From NCBI GenBank assembly GCA_030654205.1, contig JAURXW010000398.1, forward strand, positions 1-7,252: 7,252 nt of DNA, read 5' to 3'. Both the position numbers and the translations under genes were made by a program. Under the pieces are notes generated by a model. That model did not search any database, was not told the origin of the DNA, and worked only from the letters and a program-made list of their open reading frames with translations. Positions 6,091-7,252 of the stretch are shown here, piece by piece; the first letter of the stretch is position 1; each line of letters begins with the position of its first letter. Source of the DNA: Bacteriovorax sp. (lineage in GTDB: Bacteria > Bdellovibrionota > Bacteriovoracia > Bacteriovoracales > Bacteriovoracaceae).

Positions 6091-6190
6091 AGAACTGTGA
6101 ATTTGTATACTGCCGTAATTTTTTGGCGAATTTACCCCATACAAATATTTCTAGAATTCTGACATAATTAAAGTGAGTTGATTTACACCG

Positions 6191-6195
6191 AAGGA
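6191..6195 (+). promoter_or_regulatory. Ribosome binding site of the cysteine peptidase
   Basis: AAGGA followed by TCAA and then ATG at 6200. The four-base gap is short but workable; it fixes the start at 6200, which also places a signal peptide exactly at the N-terminus. Confidence 0.6.
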
Positions 6196-6199
6196 TCAA

Positions 6200-7243
6200 A
6201 TGAAATTGCTTATTTTATTCTCACTTAGTTATTTTGTTAACCATCAAGTTTATGCCAAAGACTATGATAGTGCGCTTGTAACTATCCCTAAAGAATTTTC
6301 TAAAAATGACACTATAGAAATTAAAAATATGCCTCCCATTAGATCACAAGATGGCCTTGGTCTTTGCACTAGTTTTGCCGTTTCAGCGCTGTTTGATTTT
6401 TACACCTGCCAAGCAAAAAAAATTGACTGCTCAAAAATATCCCCCGATCAACAGGCTTCCGTTTTGGGTATTGCCAAATATGCAGAAAATACAGACCTCA
6501 TGGATGATCCAGAAAATAGCAATAATTATAAAAAAATTAGGATCGGTGGAATGGCCGGTGACACTTGCATGAATATTATTAATAATTTCAAAAAAATCCC
6601 TAAAGAAAGTTGTGCTCCCTTTGATCTTTTAATGAATATAAATACAACTTCAATTCAAAATCAAAAGGACAATATTGTTGCCTTGGAAAGTAAATATAAA
6701 ATGAGTAAAGAACAAAAAGTCGATTGTGTTGATTGTATAGCTGATGATATCAAAGCACTTTTTCCATTTTCAGGATCGAAGGCCAAAATTAAAGCTGCTC
6801 TTGGCGAGCCTGAGTATGAAAAATTTCTCTACAGCCTACTTTTACCAGAAAAATGTAATCAAGATTCTAAATTTCAAATAACTGCTCCCAGCAAAGAGCT
6901 CGATTATTTTCCAAAAGAAAATGAAAAAATAGACAGGCCAGGAGTCGTTAATAAAATTAAAGATATTTTAAAAAATGGTACTCCAATAATTGCAGATGCT
7001 GTTTGCATGGCAGAAGTATTTGTAGAGCCTAAGTCAAAATGTAATCCAGGTCATTCAGTTGTCATAAGCGGTTATTCTCAAATGTGCTCAACAGTTAAAC
7101 CCATAAAATGTTACGATGCCTTTAAAGTTCACAATTCTTGGGGACAAAAATGGCAGGATGAAAACAATGACGGCTGGATACTCGCTGATGAATTCATTAA
7201 GAGAACTCATAATATGATTGGGACATTTTCATGGCTAAAATAA
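6200..7243 (+). CDS. Secreted papain-family (C1) cysteine peptidase
   Basis: An exported peptidase using a Cys-His-Asn triad. Signal peptide at 1-19 (MKLLILFSLSYFVNHQVYA, cleavage before Lys20). Papain-type sites in order: oxyanion Gln50 and nucleophile Cys56 in RSQDGLGLCTSFA, with the same six-residue spacing as papain Q19-C25; SPDQQASV at 81-88, like the LSxQ motif; GGMAGDTCMNII at 116-127 and IPKESCAPFD at 133-142, like the GGxxxxA and E-x-x-YPY segments; His285 in CNPGHSVVISGYS; Asn312 in VHNSWGQKW. Besides Cys56 there are eleven cysteines, so several disulfides are likely. Residues 145-260 hold an insertion relative to papain. Only about 30 residues separate the signal peptide from Gln50, so there is no classic inhibitory propeptide. 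It starts behind AAGGA, is divergent from the 717-residue coiled-coil protein and may share its control region. Substrate cannot be deduced. Confidence 0.92.
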   Translation: MKLLILFSLSYFVNHQVYAKDYDSALVTIPKEFSKNDTIEIKNMPPIRSQDGLGLCTSFAVSALFDFYTCQAKKIDCSKISPDQQASVLGIAKYAENTDLMDDPENSNNYKKIRIGGMAGDTCMNIINNFKKIPKESCAPFDLLMNINTTSIQNQKDNIVALESKYKMSKEQKVDCVDCIADDIKALFPFSGSKAKIKAALGEPEYEKFLYSLLLPEKCNQDSKFQITAPSKELDYFPKENEKIDRPGVVNKIKDILKNGTPIIADAVCMAEVFVEPKSKCNPGHSVVISGYSQMCSTVKPIKCYDAFKVHNSWGQKWQDENNDGWILADEFIKRTHNMIGTFSWLK

Positions 7244-7252
7244 TTGCATTTA
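7231..7252 (+). CDS. Possible start of a further gene, cut by window edge
   Basis: ATG at 7231 opens a frame reading MAKIIAF to the end of the window, overlapping the last 13 bases of the peptidase gene in another frame. GGGA lies eight bases upstream. Such short overlaps are common between genes in one operon, but seven codons are too few to decide, and nothing can be said about function. Confidence 0.25.

Noticed and set aside
6351..6572. 73-codon plus-strand frame inside the peptidase gene
   Set aside because: Overlaps in another frame the catalytic Cys region of the peptidase; no SD or motif.

Overview
The window is clearly AT-rich and holds five complete protein-coding genes, one certain gene fragment at the left edge and a possible second fragment at the right edge. 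I see no tRNA, rRNA, CRISPR array or insertion sequence. Low G+C, an era-rnc pair next to a Xer-like recombinase, and several large secreted proteins of unfamiliar type, one of them papain-like, suggest a Gram-negative predatory-type lineage such as Bacteriovoracales/Bdellovibrionota. That placement is inference from general character, not from a marker gene.

Layout: (1) 1-948, minus strand: rnc (RNase III, with an N-terminal extension of about 50 residues) followed 24 bp later by the first 21 codons of a GTPase that fits Era. This is the classic rnc-era order for double-stranded RNA processing and 16S rRNA/30S maturation. (2) 1178-2413, plus strand: a XerC/XerD-type tyrosine recombinase that keeps the fold, the second catalytic arginine and the nucleophilic tyrosine, but has lost three other conserved catalytic positions. 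(3) 2226-3059, minus strand: a secreted protein of unknown function that converges on the recombinase. The two frames overlap antisense by 188 bp, and a strong hairpin sits exactly at the stop codon of the secreted protein. (4) 3184-3831, plus strand: a TalC-type transaldolase. The reading frame needed for its catalytic Asp has no ATG, GTG or TTG start; it begins either at an ATT behind an ideal ribosome binding site or through slippage in a T8 run. (5) 3861-6014, minus strand: a 717-residue secreted coiled-coil protein with a charged Arg/Glu/Gln stretch, an Asn/Ser-rich linker and a small C-terminal domain. (6) 6200-7243, plus strand: a secreted papain-family cysteine peptidase without a propeptide, transcribed divergently from (5).

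The first half is housekeeping (RNA processing, DNA recombination); talC is central carbon metabolism (pentose phosphate pathway). The last third is an export-oriented pair, a cysteine-containing coiled-coil protein and a cysteine protease sharing one 185-bp divergent control region. The points most worth a second look are the non-canonical start of talC, the catalytically degenerate recombinase, and the divergent protease/coiled-coil pair.
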